From NCBI GenBank assembly GCA_011503125.2, contig WWBZ02000040.1:2976001-3040000 (forward strand): a DNA stretch of 64,000 nt, read 5' to 3'. The DNA is from Botryosphaeria dothidea (taxonomy: Eukaryota; Ascomycota; Dothideomycetes; Botryosphaeriales; Botryosphaeriaceae). Shown one piece after another: positions 44,539 to 56,922 of this stretch (positions within the stretch are counted from its first letter, which is position 1; each line of letters opens with the position of its first letter). A program made the translations under genes and the position numbers. The notes under the pieces are model-generated. The model worked only from the letters and a program-made list of their open reading frames with translations, had not been told where the DNA came from and did not search any database.

Positions 44539-47093
44539 GAACGGTGGATGGTGACCTCATGCGCACATGCGCAAGCTTGTTGGTGTTGCTCGAGAGCGAA
44601 GTCGCGCCCGAAGTTTCGATGCTTTGTCATCGCGTAAACTACCTCGCAGCCAATAAAATGCCGTGTTTTACACAAACAGCTTCCCAGCCCTCCGCAACCG
44701 TCATCTCAAATCGCCTGAGAGCAAACAATGTCATGAAACAGAAACGGCCTCCCTTGCGCTTTTCGTCCACTGTCTCGGTCAAGTCACTGTGGCTGAGCAT
44801 ACAGTCATTGCCTTAGGCCACATGTATATAATCCATTCTCACTGTGCGTGTGGCTCTTCAATCTATCTGCCGCGATAGGAGCTGTGGCTTGTGCAACCCG
44901 ATTTGTTTTGTCGCTGTCTTAATAATAGAGTTGTTTCCTGTTCGAGGGACTTAAGCCGAGACATGGCGGCCTCTGCGCCGCATGACCGAGGTAGTATGGA
45001 CAGCGAACCCCTCTAAAAGACACGCGGCTGAGCCATGCGTCTGAAATACTAAGGAGGACCTTAAGACGTCCTCATGAGAGCTATACTAGCTGCGATTAGG
45101 CCACTGACGACTGCCTCTGTAGCACGGGGGTAACTTTGGGACCCAGCAGGTGGTCTGGGGATCGTATCCCGCACGAGAGAGCTGACAGGGTGGAGAGATC
45201 AATCGTGATGATCGCCGTGGGATTTTTATAGAACTACTGCCAGCGCGCCGCAACTCACGGAACAGGCAACGCGTTCGCACACAAGACTGATTACGCAAGA
45301 CGATCGACTCCAGGGTCGAGTCTGGACTCCGGGCGTGTCTTGGGCCTGTGGGCTCCCCGCGGGCCCTGAATCAGCCGTGGTAGAAAAAGGAAGTGCTGAG
45401 AACCGACCTAGCAACAGCCTCACCAGCCCAGGCTCGTGTTGGAGAGCTAATCGGATGGCGGCTTCGCAATTCCTAGCGGCGCAGGCGGCTCGCGGATGGC
45501 TCGGCGGCGGAAAAGTGACAGCTCGACGCGGGCCACTTTCACTCGGCCTCGCATGGCCGCGGACTCCCGAGTCGAAGCGGTGTAAAAGCCAGGTGGTACA
45601 ACGCTTTATGACTTTGCGAAGGAACGGTTGCTTCCCTGCTAAGAAACGGGCGCCTGGTTGTTGGACCAGGATCTAGAAAACGTCTTCCAACAAGCGTGCG
45701 TGGCTGCGTGGGGAACAGGGCGACGGTTCCCTACCGTTATTGCCGGGCTGCTGCAACGTGAACGGGCGGCCTAACAAAAGTTGGAGCAGCGGTGCGCTCC
45801 TCCAGCGGGCAGTGTTCTTGCCCGCAAGATCTTCAGGGACAGCCGACGCGATCGAGCGGGCGGGGCGGAGGAATGCTGGAGAGAACACGATCGCGGACGG
45901 CCGCGTTGCCTGGCGAGACCTGCTTGGTGTGAGGGCGATGCGTGCGAGTGGACAAGACTCGGGTTCAAGTTATGCAGTGCACAGTCACGTGCAAGCATTG
46001 TGCTATGCAGCACGGTTCCTGCATTAGCAGGCCGTCGCACCCTTGCACCCGGCGGCCGTCGCGCCCAAACGGGCGGCTTCAAACCGCGGCGGCTGCCCTG
46101 GCGCTCTTGGCCTCTGCCGCGCGACCGTTGGGCTCCGGGCGCGCAATATGGAGAGGGCCAGGACAGACAGGACTGCGCCGTGGCAACGGGTGCGCGAATG
46201 CGATAGTAGGGAGGGCGGATGGCGGAGGATGCGCGTATTAATAGGCTCGGCGCGAGGGTGGGCAATAATTCATGCAGCAGGGCGGGAGGGTGGGCGAGCA
46301 GCGCTGGGCCGGCTGCTGCGTGACGGCGCACAGGGGCGCCGCTGGCTCGTGTGGGCGCGAAATTGCAACCTCCCATGCTGCCGCCGGCGCGCTCTCCTGA
46401 CGGCCAGTAGCGACACGCCTCGCGCTGCCCGGCTGCTCCACCTTTCGCCAGCATCGCCATGCTCGTCTTCCGTTAACTTCCCGCTCACGCTCTTTACTCA
46501 ACTACCACGTCGTTGTCCCCTCGACCTGTCAACGACCTCACGCTCTTTGCCCTCCCGCTCCTTGAAACGCGTGTGCCTTCAGTCTTCTGGGAAAGGGGCC
46601 CGTCAAACGCCCGCCCGCTGAAACACACATTCCACACCAAGCCGCTCGACCTGACCTTCAATTCCAACGCCTGGCGTTTCAGCCTCCGCCGAGCGCTGTG
46701 CTGGAACGAAGCCGTTACTACTCTCGCTCCCAGCCTCAAGTCACCGCGCTCATCGCCTCCTCTCACACAACATCGCCGTTTCCAAGCCGTCGATACGGTT
46801 GCTGCGACCCCGACCGAGTGTCACGCCTGACGCCTGACACCCTCCACCCGAGCCCTACGCCCCGGCCCCCATCTCCAGTCCTCGCCCAGTGATCGCAGGC
46901 AGACTGCTGGGGTCTGAACGCGACTTCATCAACACCACATCCCACCTTGTGTGCGTCGCCGACCATTCTGCTCGTGTGCTTGCTGCACGACTTCCGACCG
47001 TGCCGTCGTTCCTCCTGACTAACCGACCGACCGTCAGGACCTAGACCATTCATCACTCTGCAAACTCCATCGACACCACCTCAACCCACAACC
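44539..47093. other. long GC-rich intergenic region and leader
   Basis: 2.55 kb with no recognised gene. Long open frames on both strands at 45770-46620 are Arg/Pro/Ser/Gly-rich shadows. The last 500 bp before the WSC gene are rich in CT and ACCGACC-like runs, probably a long 5' leader. Confidence 0.45.
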
Positions 47094-48058
47094 ATGGTGT
47101 CAAAATTTCTTATTGCCGCCGTTGCGGCCAGCTCTCTCCTGTCTTCCGTTGCTGCGATACCCGGCACTAAGACGCAGTCGTCGACGCCCACTTACACAGG
47201 ATCTCTTCACTCGATGACCGACAAGGGATGCTTTTCATCATCCGAGCCACTCGAGGACCAGGGCTCCTACACCTTCCAGACATCCGGTAACTGCCAGCCA
47301 ATTTGTGTTGGCTTGGATTTTGCTGTCATGGGTCTCGTGAACGGTAGCAACTGCTTCTGCGGAAACAAGCTTCCGGCAAAGGACTCTCAAGTCGACGACG
47401 ACAAGTGCAACACGCCTTGCAACGGCTACCCTCAAGACAATTGTAGGTTCTTTTACCATGATCTGATGAAATACCCGAAATGCTGATGAATCGCGCAGGT
47501 GGTGGAAACAACTACTGGCAGGTCGCCCTTACCGGTTTGAACAACAACGAGGTTGATTACTTCGACGGCTCTTCGTCTTCGTCATCATCTTCATCCTCCA
47601 GTTCTACTCAGGGCACACCTGTTGTGGTCACCGTCGGAGGTGGCCAAACCATTGTTGTTACCAAGGGTGCAGAAGCCTCGAACAGCAGTTCGAAATCCGA
47701 TGGACCGAGTAAGGCCGGCATCGCCGCGGGCGTCGTTGTCGGTGTGGTCGTTATGACAGCGATTATTGGAGGTGTCATCCTGTTCCTCAGGCACAGGCGC
47801 AGAAAGCAGGTCGAGGAGGAGTACCGCCAGCGCCAGAGCATGAACAACTTCGTTGCCGGCGGCAAGACTCCCGGTACCTCTTCCATCAACGACACCATCC
47901 TTGACCCTGCCTTCGCACGGAGAATGAGCAACGGCAGTGTTGCCGACAACCAGGACTACTCGAGAAGGATTCTCCAGGTAAGTCGAGAGCTTTTCGTAAG
48001 GGTTTAGTTTTGAGCGTTTGCTAATTTTTACCAGGTGAGAAATCCCGACGATGACTAG
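47094..48058 (+). CDS. WSC-domain cell-wall stress sensor
   Basis: 283 residues in three exons (47094-47442, 47499-47977, 48035-48058). It is a type I membrane protein: signal peptide (MVSKFLIAAVAASSLLSSVAA), a WSC domain with eight conserved-type cysteines (DKGCFSS, SGNCQPIC, NCFCGNKLP, CNTPCNG, then CGGNNYW over the splice site), a Ser-rich stalk with twelve consecutive serines, one transmembrane helix (AGIAAGVVVGVVVMTAIIGGVILF) and a basic cytoplasmic tail starting RHRRRKQ. The tiny last exon supplies the terminal VRNPDDD, resembling the conserved acidic end of Wsc sensors that recruits Rho GEF. Such sensors feed the cell-wall integrity pathway. Confidence 0.92.
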
Positions 48059-50140
48059 ACGACTGCGCTGTCACGATTACGAATCTCCCTCGAATCACTT
48101 GACTTCTCGCCCTCCCCCACCTCCTCCGCGCGCTCCTCTCGCCAGTTCATCTCCGTCCTGGAGAAGCTGGCTGTCGTCTCCTCTCCTGTATTATGTCCTT
48201 GGGTTGTTTGGTTCTACTACCGGCGTAAAACGTGCTTGACGAGAGAACAATCCGAGGCCGTTCCCAAAGCCTTCCTCTACTCTTCAGCGTGGAAGCGCAA
48301 GAATAGCTCGCAATTCGATACCTCGCTCTCGACGATTATGACGTCGCGTGCTATTTCTCTGTCAGATATTTTTTCGGGGTCTTATTTTTCACAGCCTGGG
48401 TAGAAAGGCGTTATCTTCGGGAAGCGGCTCTTTCGACATTTGGCACATGGTCTCTCTTTTCTTCCACTGCCTCCCCCACCTTTGCTTCTGATCGGGGCGG
48501 CCGTTTGCAGTCACTCCTTCCACCTTACTCTCCTTACATGCCAAGTGGCACCCCCGCTATCAACCCGGATGTCATCACCCGTGGTTCGATATGGAAGCTC
48601 GCATGCAGGCAATGGTGCTTTACCTCAGCCTGGTGCGCAGAAAACTAACTCAGCTGGTTTCATTGTTCGTCCTTCTCGATTACAACGGTGGACCGAGTAG
48701 TGGTGGAGGAAGTGGCGGGCACACGACTCTGAAACGTCTTCCTCGGCCACTATTTGCGTTTAATTTATTTCCTTACAATTCTGAATTATCCCCAGCATGG
48801 TGTCGGTAGGGTGGGGATCGTGATTGGCTTTTTCCCCTTTTATCTATTCTACTCAACGCTTGCGAAAGTCGGAAGTTAAAGCTTCGGGTAGAGTTGGATT
48901 CAAATACCCGGAAGATGCTGTAACTACGAAATGGAGAAATCTTGATAGCAATTCCTTCAAAAGATTTTTGATGTATGGCGTCTACGAAGTGAAGTTGGAA
49001 TCTGTATTCTGTGATTGGTTTGGGCACTCGACGAATCAAACGGCGTACCAGAAAGCAGGATTCATCGTGAGCCAGTCATTTCGGTGCGGTCGGCGCTTCA
49101 CCTCAGCACATTTTTCTACTCGGTGGAGTTTTTCGGCGTGGCCGATAGAGGGCGAGCGGGGTAAGATCGAAGCCGCTGCATATCATTGAACGCCATTACC
49201 GGGAGATGGAACGACGATGGAGGCGAAGCGGCCTTGGGTGGCTGGGAAGCAGAGAGAGACGAAGCAAAACACACATGTGAGAGAGTCAGCCGCAGTCCGG
49301 CACCGGCACAATGCATACACACCATCGTGCCCCGGCGATTGGATCCGTCGACTTCAAACAACAGGACCTCTTTTCCCTCCCCCTGGCACCGGCGGAGCTG
49401 AACTCTCGGCGGTCGCCGTCCGTGTGCCGACGACCCGCAGCGCAATCCAGGCCGGTCTCTTTTCCCTCGCTGCATTCCTTGACTCCTTCCAGCTCTGGCT
49501 ACCGGCAGCGCACATGTGAGTAAGGACCCCACTGAGGCGTATGAAGGTCGCCGTGATAGGATCTCACCTTTTCTTACACGCATTCCGCTTCTGCGGGCTG
49601 CACACGGGGTTGGGAAGGATTATTTTCACAAGTCTCTGTGAAGGGGTTAGTGCAAAGATGTGATCGGCTGGCCCCGATGAGAGAATGAGGGAGAAGGGGA
49701 GGAGGCGCGAGGGAGAATAAGCATCAGCCACAACGGCCTACCGTCTGCGGGTGCCCAGGATGACCGGTGAGAGATTGATTCCCTCCGAGGTGTGCCTCCG
49801 CGCTCTGTGCCACAGCGCACGTTCGCGCCAGGCAAATCATGGAGAAATGATCCTTTTTACTCGGAAGGGTAAGGTTGTTGCTGAGGCAATCTTGTAGGGC
49901 GATTTTGAAACATGAGTGAAATGATGATGATCATGCGCCAACAGCGCAACACGCGCACGCGTTTTGTGTTCACAGTAGTCAATTTTTTCGTCGGGCTTTT
50001 GAGAGTTAGATGATGATTTCTTGTTCAATTACTACCCTCGCCTGCGAAAGGGCGATTGATCTTGATCATTACAGGTGTATCTCGTTAATGTTGTGGCTGT
50101 TGCACACTCTTCTCTATCTCGCCTCTCTCTCTCTGTCTCT
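48059..50140. other. 2-kb intergenic region
   Basis: Contains the 3' UTRs of the convergent WSC gene and small-protein gene. Open frames here show no domain. A CT-rich stretch occupies 50105-50142. Confidence 0.4.
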
Positions 50141-50493
50141 CTAGTTGGACAACTTGTCAGGGACATTCTTGCCGGTCGTCGACTCGAACTTATCACGAAT
50201 GGTGTCGGTCTGCGATTGGTGTCAGCGTGCGTCTAGTGACGCAGATGGTTGTTCTGGTGGACATACAATCTTCTCGTTTGTGGCGCGGTTCTTCTCGGTG
50301 TTCTGACCCCAGGAGCCGCCGTACTTCTTCTCGACAGAGTCGAGACCTTTTTTTTTTGCGTCAGTATGAATACGGCGTGTAGGAGAGCAACAGTGGCGGA
50401 CGAACCCTTGTCAAGATAGTCCTCGTTCTGGCCGCTAGCGTTCTTGCTCTGACCGGAGGAGCCGCCGCCAAGCTTGCTAGTGATTTTGTCCAT
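50141..50493 (-). CDS. small hydrophilic protein, 78 residues
   Basis: Three exons (50493-50406, 50346-50267, 50209-50141) with consensus introns give a 78-residue protein. It begins MDKITSKLGGGSSGQSKN, continues EDYLDKGLDSVEKKYGG over the first splice site, and ends FESTTGKNVPDKLSN. It is Gly/Ser/Asn/Lys-rich, has no signal peptide or membrane helix and is probably disordered. Small fungal proteins with the EDYLDKGLD...EKxxxxxxR...EKxTD pattern are widespread and often stress- or stationary-phase induced; I know no defined activity. The first intron has an A-run (10 A) just before its acceptor, seen as T-run 50347-50356. Confidence 0.75.
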
Positions 50494-51999
50494 AATGATT
50501 TCTTTGTGTGTTGTTGTGAATTGAATGTGTGTTTGGTGTGTAAGGAGAGTTGCAAGTTGGGGAGAATCTGAGCTACTTAAGTACTATTCTGCTGCCTCTA
50601 TTTCTCACTATAAACGCGCCGGCTAAGCCGGTCTCTCGAAACTTGGCACAGGTGTGCCTGGGAACCGGTTCGATGAGAGTTCTAGTCTCGATCTGACATT
50701 CAGTTACACCAGATGCCGCGAACGGCGTGCGTGGATTGTCGGTTGCTGCGCTACCAAGACAGCTGAAAGATAACGTAGCATGACATCATCGGCGCCGGAT
50801 TCCAGACCCTGATCTCTCAAGGGCGACAACCAAGTTTGACCTGACGGCGGCCCGGAGCCCGGCTCCATGCCTTGGGATAGGCAGGTGTACGAACTGCTCG
50901 GATGCCTGCCGAGCTGAATGTTCAGTGGCCCCGTAGTTGCCATGGTGAGGGGCAGCTGGCGTAGTGCAGTCACGAGTCGTGGTACACTCGCGCGGGGCGC
51001 CTCGATGGCTGCGTAGCGGATGACGCCACCGGTGAGATCACTAGAGATCGCGGGCGGGGCTTTGGATCATAGAGAGGCAGGCTTGATGAAAGAGAATGCG
51101 CCGGTTGATCGATTGGCTATGTGAGCTCCTGTGGTGACGAATGGTTTGACACAGTCGGCGCTTATTTGGAAAGGCGTTGCTGCGGTTGTTCGGGCTGCTG
51201 CGTAGACACGTACACGGCACCTCTCGGAGAATTGATTCAATCGCCTCTAGAATGACCCTCTCGGTCGAAAGACAGTTCTGTTCGTTTCGCTTAATGATGC
51301 AGTTAAGAGTTCGTTTGTCATCGAAGCCTACGTTTACTCCGAGCCTGACGTCGATTGGCATCAGATAACACCGACCTGCCCTTGCTTCCAACCATGTCTT
51401 CCGACTCATGTCGCCGTCCAGCATAAACCTGCCTGTGCAAAGCCCCACGGATGATGAACCTCATCAAGAGATATGCAACAACTTGCAGTGCGGCGTCATT
51501 CCAATCGGCGATTAAGACCTTACAACGCTTCCACGTGGAATAATTTAGGTTTCCAACATTCTTCAAACTGCATCCCAAATTTGGCAGGCACCCTGGCCCC
51601 AATATATCGATTGATCTATTTTCAGAAACGTCCCTGATAACCTGCCGTTCTTTTCCCATACCAACCTCGCCGTTATTGCGCCACCCTTTTGCTTCTGCTT
51701 GCCTTGCTTGCGCCTCTAGTGTGCCTGCATCCCTTCACTGCTTCCGAAGGGCGCGGCAAGTGTTACCAACGTGTCCTAGGGGGATATACACGAATATGCC
51801 AAGTTGGATTATTGATGAAATCTCTTTCGCTAGGAGTTTGTAGAAATCAGCATGCTAGGGAAGAGTCGGCTACTTGGGAAGTCAGCAAGCACTATTCACT
51901 CAGTCGATTATCTCGCTAGTCCGACTGAGTCTCGTGTTAAATCAGCCGTACAGAACTTAATACTTCCCGGTCATGATTTTATCAACAACAAGTCAACAC
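50494..51999. other. intergenic region upstream of small-protein gene
   Basis: About 1.5 kb without recognisable gene. It must hold the promoter of the 78-residue protein gene. Confidence 0.4.
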
Positions 52000-52073
52000 G
52001 CGATGGTGGTGTAGTTGGTTATCACGTCAGTCTAACACACTGAAGGTCCTGGGTTCAAGTCCCGGCCGTCGTA
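52000..52073 (+). tRNA. tRNA-Val (AAC)
   Basis: 74-nt cloverleaf. Acceptor GCGATGG pairs with CCGTCGT (two wobbles), D arm TGGTGTAGTTGGTTATCAC, anticodon stem-loop CAGTCTAACACACTG with anticodon AAC at 52033-52035, T arm CTGGG-TTCAAGT-CCCGG, discriminator A. A T-run at 52085-52089 can end Pol III transcription. Confidence 0.92.
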
Positions 52074-52497
52074 TAAAATTGTTCCTTTTTGCTTTTGCAT
52101 GCTGTGCATGAGTGGAATGTGAAGAACGGAAGAGGAAAAATTTTCGCCATTAGTCTTGGCGGTACAAGTATTCCGGGCCGAGTGCCTTGGTGGTTGAGCA
52201 TGCATAAACGAGGCGATATCTGATTATCTGGGACTCTTTGACCGTGCAGAAACGTATGCTCGGCTATTCTGCGTAGCGGTCTTTTTGTGTTACGACTTCC
52301 TTCGCTGTAAAGTTTAGTGCATTTCGTACTTACTGTCCTTTCACTCATCGCCACGTCTAGGAGTGTTCTTCACGCTTACTCGCTCTTCTACTTAGCAGGA
52401 AAAATGAGGATACTTAACGATTGCGGATCAACTTTATTTCCACGACTAAGGTGTCTCTGATGCCTCCAAACAGAAAAGATCTCTAGGTCTTCCCATA
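52074..52497. other. spacer between two tRNA genes
   Basis: 424 bp, no gene recognised. Confidence 0.3.
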
Positions 52498-52602
52498 GTC
52501 TCTGTGGTCTAGTCGGTTATGACGTCGGTCTCATATCGTTGATATGACTTCTTCGCAGAAGAAGCGATCCGAAGGTCCGCAGTTCGATTCTGCGTAGGGA
52601 CA
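52498..52602 (+). tRNA. tRNA-Met (CAT), elongator, with intron
   Basis: Acceptor GTCTCTG pairs with TAGGGAC, discriminator A. The anticodon arm is TCGGT-CTCATA ... ATCCGA with the U31-U39 opposition also known in elongator tRNA-Met. A 31-nt intron sits at the canonical place one base after the anticodon (about 52537-52567). T arm CGCAG-TTCGATT-CTGCG. An eight-T run follows directly at 52603. Confidence 0.88.
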
Positions 52603-52610
52603 TTTTTTTT
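52603..52610 (+). terminator. Pol III terminator of tRNA-Met
   Basis: Eight consecutive T directly after the discriminator base. Confidence 0.75.
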
Positions 52611-55600
52611 GGTTCTTTTGCTCTTTTGACATGGGTGCTGTTGCAGAAGCGTTTACCTTTTGCGAATGTGGGGCATGGGGCTTGGGGCAGGTGTCAAACC
52701 GCCGGTAGCTAGGTAGAAGTGCGATGGTGGCCAAGAAGGGTCCGTCCCGGCACGAGAATGGAGAAGACCCGTATCTCGCGATTATCATCCGAAATATCCA
52801 GAGTATGCATACATAGCTACAGTTTTGATAGGAAACTGTTTGAGGAAAAGACTCTGCGACACGTCTGGTAGGAAGTGAATCTTTTTTGTCCTGAAACTGG
52901 GTTTTGGTTAAGATTGACCACGTCTTGCAAAGCTCGGGAGAAGCAAGAGATCAAGGTTTGTTGAGGCGGAGTATCAAGCTCAGTGGAAAAGCATGCAGGG
53001 CAAGTACCAAGACTTGGGCGGATCGGCGCACGTTGTGTCCGCTGAATTTCGTCTCGCACACCAACCCTCACCTCTTTTCTCTCATTGGCAACCTCACCAA
53101 GCAATGACCACGACCCTGGAGTCAAGCCATCTCCCGAGTTGACGATCGCCCACACCACTTTGCACGCCATCGTCATTGAACTTCACGTGTGCGACACTGG
53201 TCCTGAATCGTTTACAACATTCAAACTCTGGTGCAGCGGCGCAGCCTCAACCGCTGCCCAACTGACTAACTCTTTTGCTATACTTCTATTTTCATCCCCC
53301 AATGCCGCGCTGACGTACGTGGTTTCCTCGTTCTCTATGCGACTCCTCTCCTCTTCGTCGCAGATCCTGAACCAGCGCGCTCGATGAAGCGAGATCGTCA
53401 CACGGCCAAGAGCACCGCCCATCCTCATACGGGCAATTGTCCAGCGGTCATGCGGACAGCAACCGAACCCGCCCAACTTCCACCTTACCGCTATAACCAG
53501 GTACTCGGATATCTCGGCTCCACGTGAAGATACCGGCAGATTATCATCGCCTCACCGCAGCCGCAGCGCCGACCGCGCATGACCTGTCGTTCTGCACCCG
53601 CTGCTTCAGAAGCGCCCATCGCTCCTCCTTTCCTTTGGTGCCTTTGTGCCGTCGATCAGACAGCTTTATGCCACGGTCCAACCACCGCCGGCGCCTCGTG
53701 GCTGGCACGCGCCGGCGTGCGATCGTATCGTAAGCGCTTCCGTTGCGTTGACCCGAGAAACGTCCTCATCGCATATACTTCCACGGCTCTATTGCCATCA
53801 GGCCCTTTCGTGGCCTCAAGCGTGTCGCAACAACGATGATCATGCGGCTATGGCCAGCGCTTCTCAGGCGACGCAATGTCTGGCGGTGGCGACCAGGTTT
53901 GACTTGGCGTGGACGATAACGCTGGGATAGGCGTTCGACGGAGGAGCGCTGAACCACGGAGTTCGGAGTAGGATATCGACGCGTGGATAGGTGAGGCGAC
54001 GGTCGTCGCGACAGCTATGTTCATCATGGCACGTCACATCTCCCAAGAGGTCGGTAGCTGTCTGCGGTAGCGGCTCTGGTAACCAAAGCTCAGGTCATAG
54101 TCTCATGGTCTCTAGGATGCGCACGGTTGGCCGGCGGTCTTTTGCTTTGCAGTGCATCATAGACCCTGACGTCGTGAGGTAGGTGCTTATCTGAAAGTAT
54201 GCCCGCTAAAATTTTTTCCCTCCGGCCATTCCCGCATATTGGCTTCACAGTTCTTCATTCTGCGCGTTGTGCTCCGGCAGATGATTGTGCCTGCTATTTG
54301 TGCCAGTCAATCGGTGCCAGCGAAATAGGGAAAGTGTTCCTAGATCTGTCTTCGGTCAGATGCAATCCTGACAGGCGCAATTCAGCTACAGATTGACGAT
54401 GCCGTGGAATCATCTGTGCATACAAACAGCGTCTATTCCAGAAGCTTTCTTCAGTCATCGAAAGAGCTTCTCTTTTTATGTGTAGTTCTCTGCGTGCTGG
54501 GTTGTTTTACCAACCGCTGTTCCCGGAACCCACGATTTGCCTGCATCTCGAGTCTTTCCCATGGCCTTGAAGCATACTTCATCAATCAGTGGAAGAACAA
54601 AATAGGCTTTTAGCAGGGCCGCGTCGTCTCCACCCTACTGCTCCTTCTCAGTGGATCTGTAGGACTAAATCACCAACGAACATGCTTCTTTGATAGCAAC
54701 CAAATATGAGAAGAGTATTTTAATATCAAATGTTAATTGCTCAAACCGTTCGGCCAGTTCTCTTTCACGTCTTGACGCTACTTTGAATTCTACACGTTAG
54801 TCCCATTTCGATGCTTATAGATCAACATGTGCTGGGTCGATATCTTTCACTGAGATGGCTCGCTTCACCACGGCAAAATCTCCTCCCCTTACCCAGACGC
54901 AAAACAACGGTCCAGAATTGCGACTTGAATGAGCAACTGAAGATTGGGAATTTTTACTTTTTTCAATTGGTGAGGTGTGGCCTCAGACTAGGAAGACTCT
55001 GTCAACCGTAACCTCCAAACTGTGATGCGGTGACGTGCTGTCTTCCTTTTTAGGCGTAGGTCAGTTGAGGGCCGGCCAATGAAAGCGTCCAGCGGCTTTA
55101 TGTAAGCTCTGGAGAGGCTGGGTGGTTTAGAGCACTGTCCTCCAGGGTATAAAACCCCTCTTCGTCCTCATCTACCGCGTCACTCTTCCCTTACTCCTCA
55201 ACTTCGTCAAACTTTCCGGTACGAACCCCATCCTCGTCCCAAAACCTGGGAAATATCCTACGAGCAAAGAGCTGCAGGTGAGCCCTCTCTGCGAGTCTTC
55301 TGTCTTGAAGTCCAAGTTACCCACACTTCTTACAGAAAGTTGGAACAACACATCGCCAGCAATCACTCCACCAACATCACCTCACTGGCTCAGAGCCTTA
55401 CCACCATGGAATCACAAGCAAGAGTCTCTCGCGCTCGCGACAACATACGGGATCAACTATCCCTGTCAGCCTGGTTCATCTGGGAGGACTTCTTCACTTC
55501 TGCCACACATGAGCGGGTTTCCGGTCGCCTCACTGTGTCTCGGTAAGCTCACCTCTTCCATACCTCACATACAACCCGTTCCCAACCATGTTTCCAGCCG

Positions 55601-56922
55601 CAACATCACCACCATACCGCACAGAATTCTTCACGCGCAGTCGCTGCAGTACCTTCAATCTCTGTACCCTCCGCAGCTCCACATTCCTCATTACTCCTAC
55701 ATCCTCCGCATTCGCAACCTCAACCTCCAGCCCCCACCGCAGTTCCTCCTCAATCTTCGAGTCCGCCTGCGGACTCCCTTAATTGGGTACCCTTTCAATG
55801 CCTGTCAGCTCACCAGCGGGCACGGCGTCATCCATGGTGTTCATGTCTATGGAAGGCTGGCTTTCTCAAGGGTCCGGAATGGTCTACTGCATCGGAAGGC
55901 TAAAGTGAGGGTCCGCAACTGTGGGGCCAAACCTGCACCCCTTACAGACTTCACTTCTTCTGTGATCTTTGCGTTGAAGATCCGCAACTACTGAAGTTGC
56001 GGCTTCCGGAGACTCAGTTTCACTCCGTTATGCCTGAAAATGGTCCGGTGGCTACTTGATGTTATTTCATTCCTATGCTTGCTTTTTCGAGACCAGACTC
56101 ATGAGGCGAAGGGTGTGTTTCCCCGGGAGAATTTATGGGACCTCATGAAGCAACACTGGGCAAAATCGGCGCTATTTTTGGGAGAGGGACGCTGATAGAC
56201 TCACCAATACCAAAAACTTCCACCCAGATAACATTTTTTGTGATTTGACCGTATGTCCAGGACACAACACTCGATCGCCATAGTCTCAAGTTTTATTTTG
56301 GTGAAGGGCCTCCCCCAATCATCAACGCGACGCGCATTTGGACGAATACGAAGACGTCCGCGGGGATCCGCAAGCGGAACGATAGCGGTTCCGCCGATGC
56401 CCTTGACTTTGTCCGCGACGTCATGATCAAATCTGCTCAACCGACTCAGCAAGCACGACGGCGCACACCAGGCCGAATCATACACTGCGTTTGAAGTTGT
56501 GCTTGCCCAGCCTATGGCGTGTTGTTCCGGTCACCCATGTAAGAGCCTCAAGTGAGAGCGCGCCGATCTTACCCCGCCGTTTCCCCTTCCGCCTATCCGG
56601 AGACGGGAGGATTCGGCTGCTTCGAAGTGCACCATTTGCATAGGGCTGAAACCTCACTAAAGGACTCTTGACAGAGACACTGATTGCGAGGTGCTGTTCG
56701 TTCAAAAGGTATGCATGTACAAAAGAACATCTCCCACCACTCTATCCCAAGCGGGCCACAGGGAGAGAATCTTTGCCCAGAAAAAGAAATGCGGATTGCA
56801 GGGCCAATGCAGAGCTTGCTTGAAGCAACCTCCTCCTCCATCTCAACAGACATGACTTATACCCCATCCCATGCCAACTTCGTTGTCCCATCGTCACGAT
56901 TTCCCTCATCACTTCACTTTCC
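52611..56922. other. 4.3-kb gene-poor region
   Basis: Apart from the candidate at 55406-55994, I recognise no gene. Base composition varies without a clear AT island, and I see no terminal repeats or transposase motifs. Confidence 0.35.
55406..55994 (+). CDS. candidate two-exon gene, unknown
   Basis: A promoter-like arrangement precedes it: TATAAAA at 55149-55155 and a likely leader intron (about 55278-55335). ATG 55406 has an ideal context (CACCATGG) and opens MESQARVSRARDNIRDQLSLSAWFIWEDFF. A GT-AG intron fits 55543-55597. After it the joined frame runs to 55994, but the other two frames are also open for long stretches and one has more protein-like Pro/Ser-rich composition, so the true reading may need a frame change. 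No domain recognised. Confidence 0.28.

Noticed and set aside
45771..46621. ORFs of 229 (-) and 192 (+) residues
   Set aside because: Overlap each other, Arg/Pro/Ser/Gly-rich, no recognisable fold; typical chance frames in GC-rich sequence.
52611..55140. Remnant transposon in the gene-poor region
   Set aside because: No transposase or reverse transcriptase motif, terminal repeat or target duplication seen, and composition is not strongly AT-shifted.
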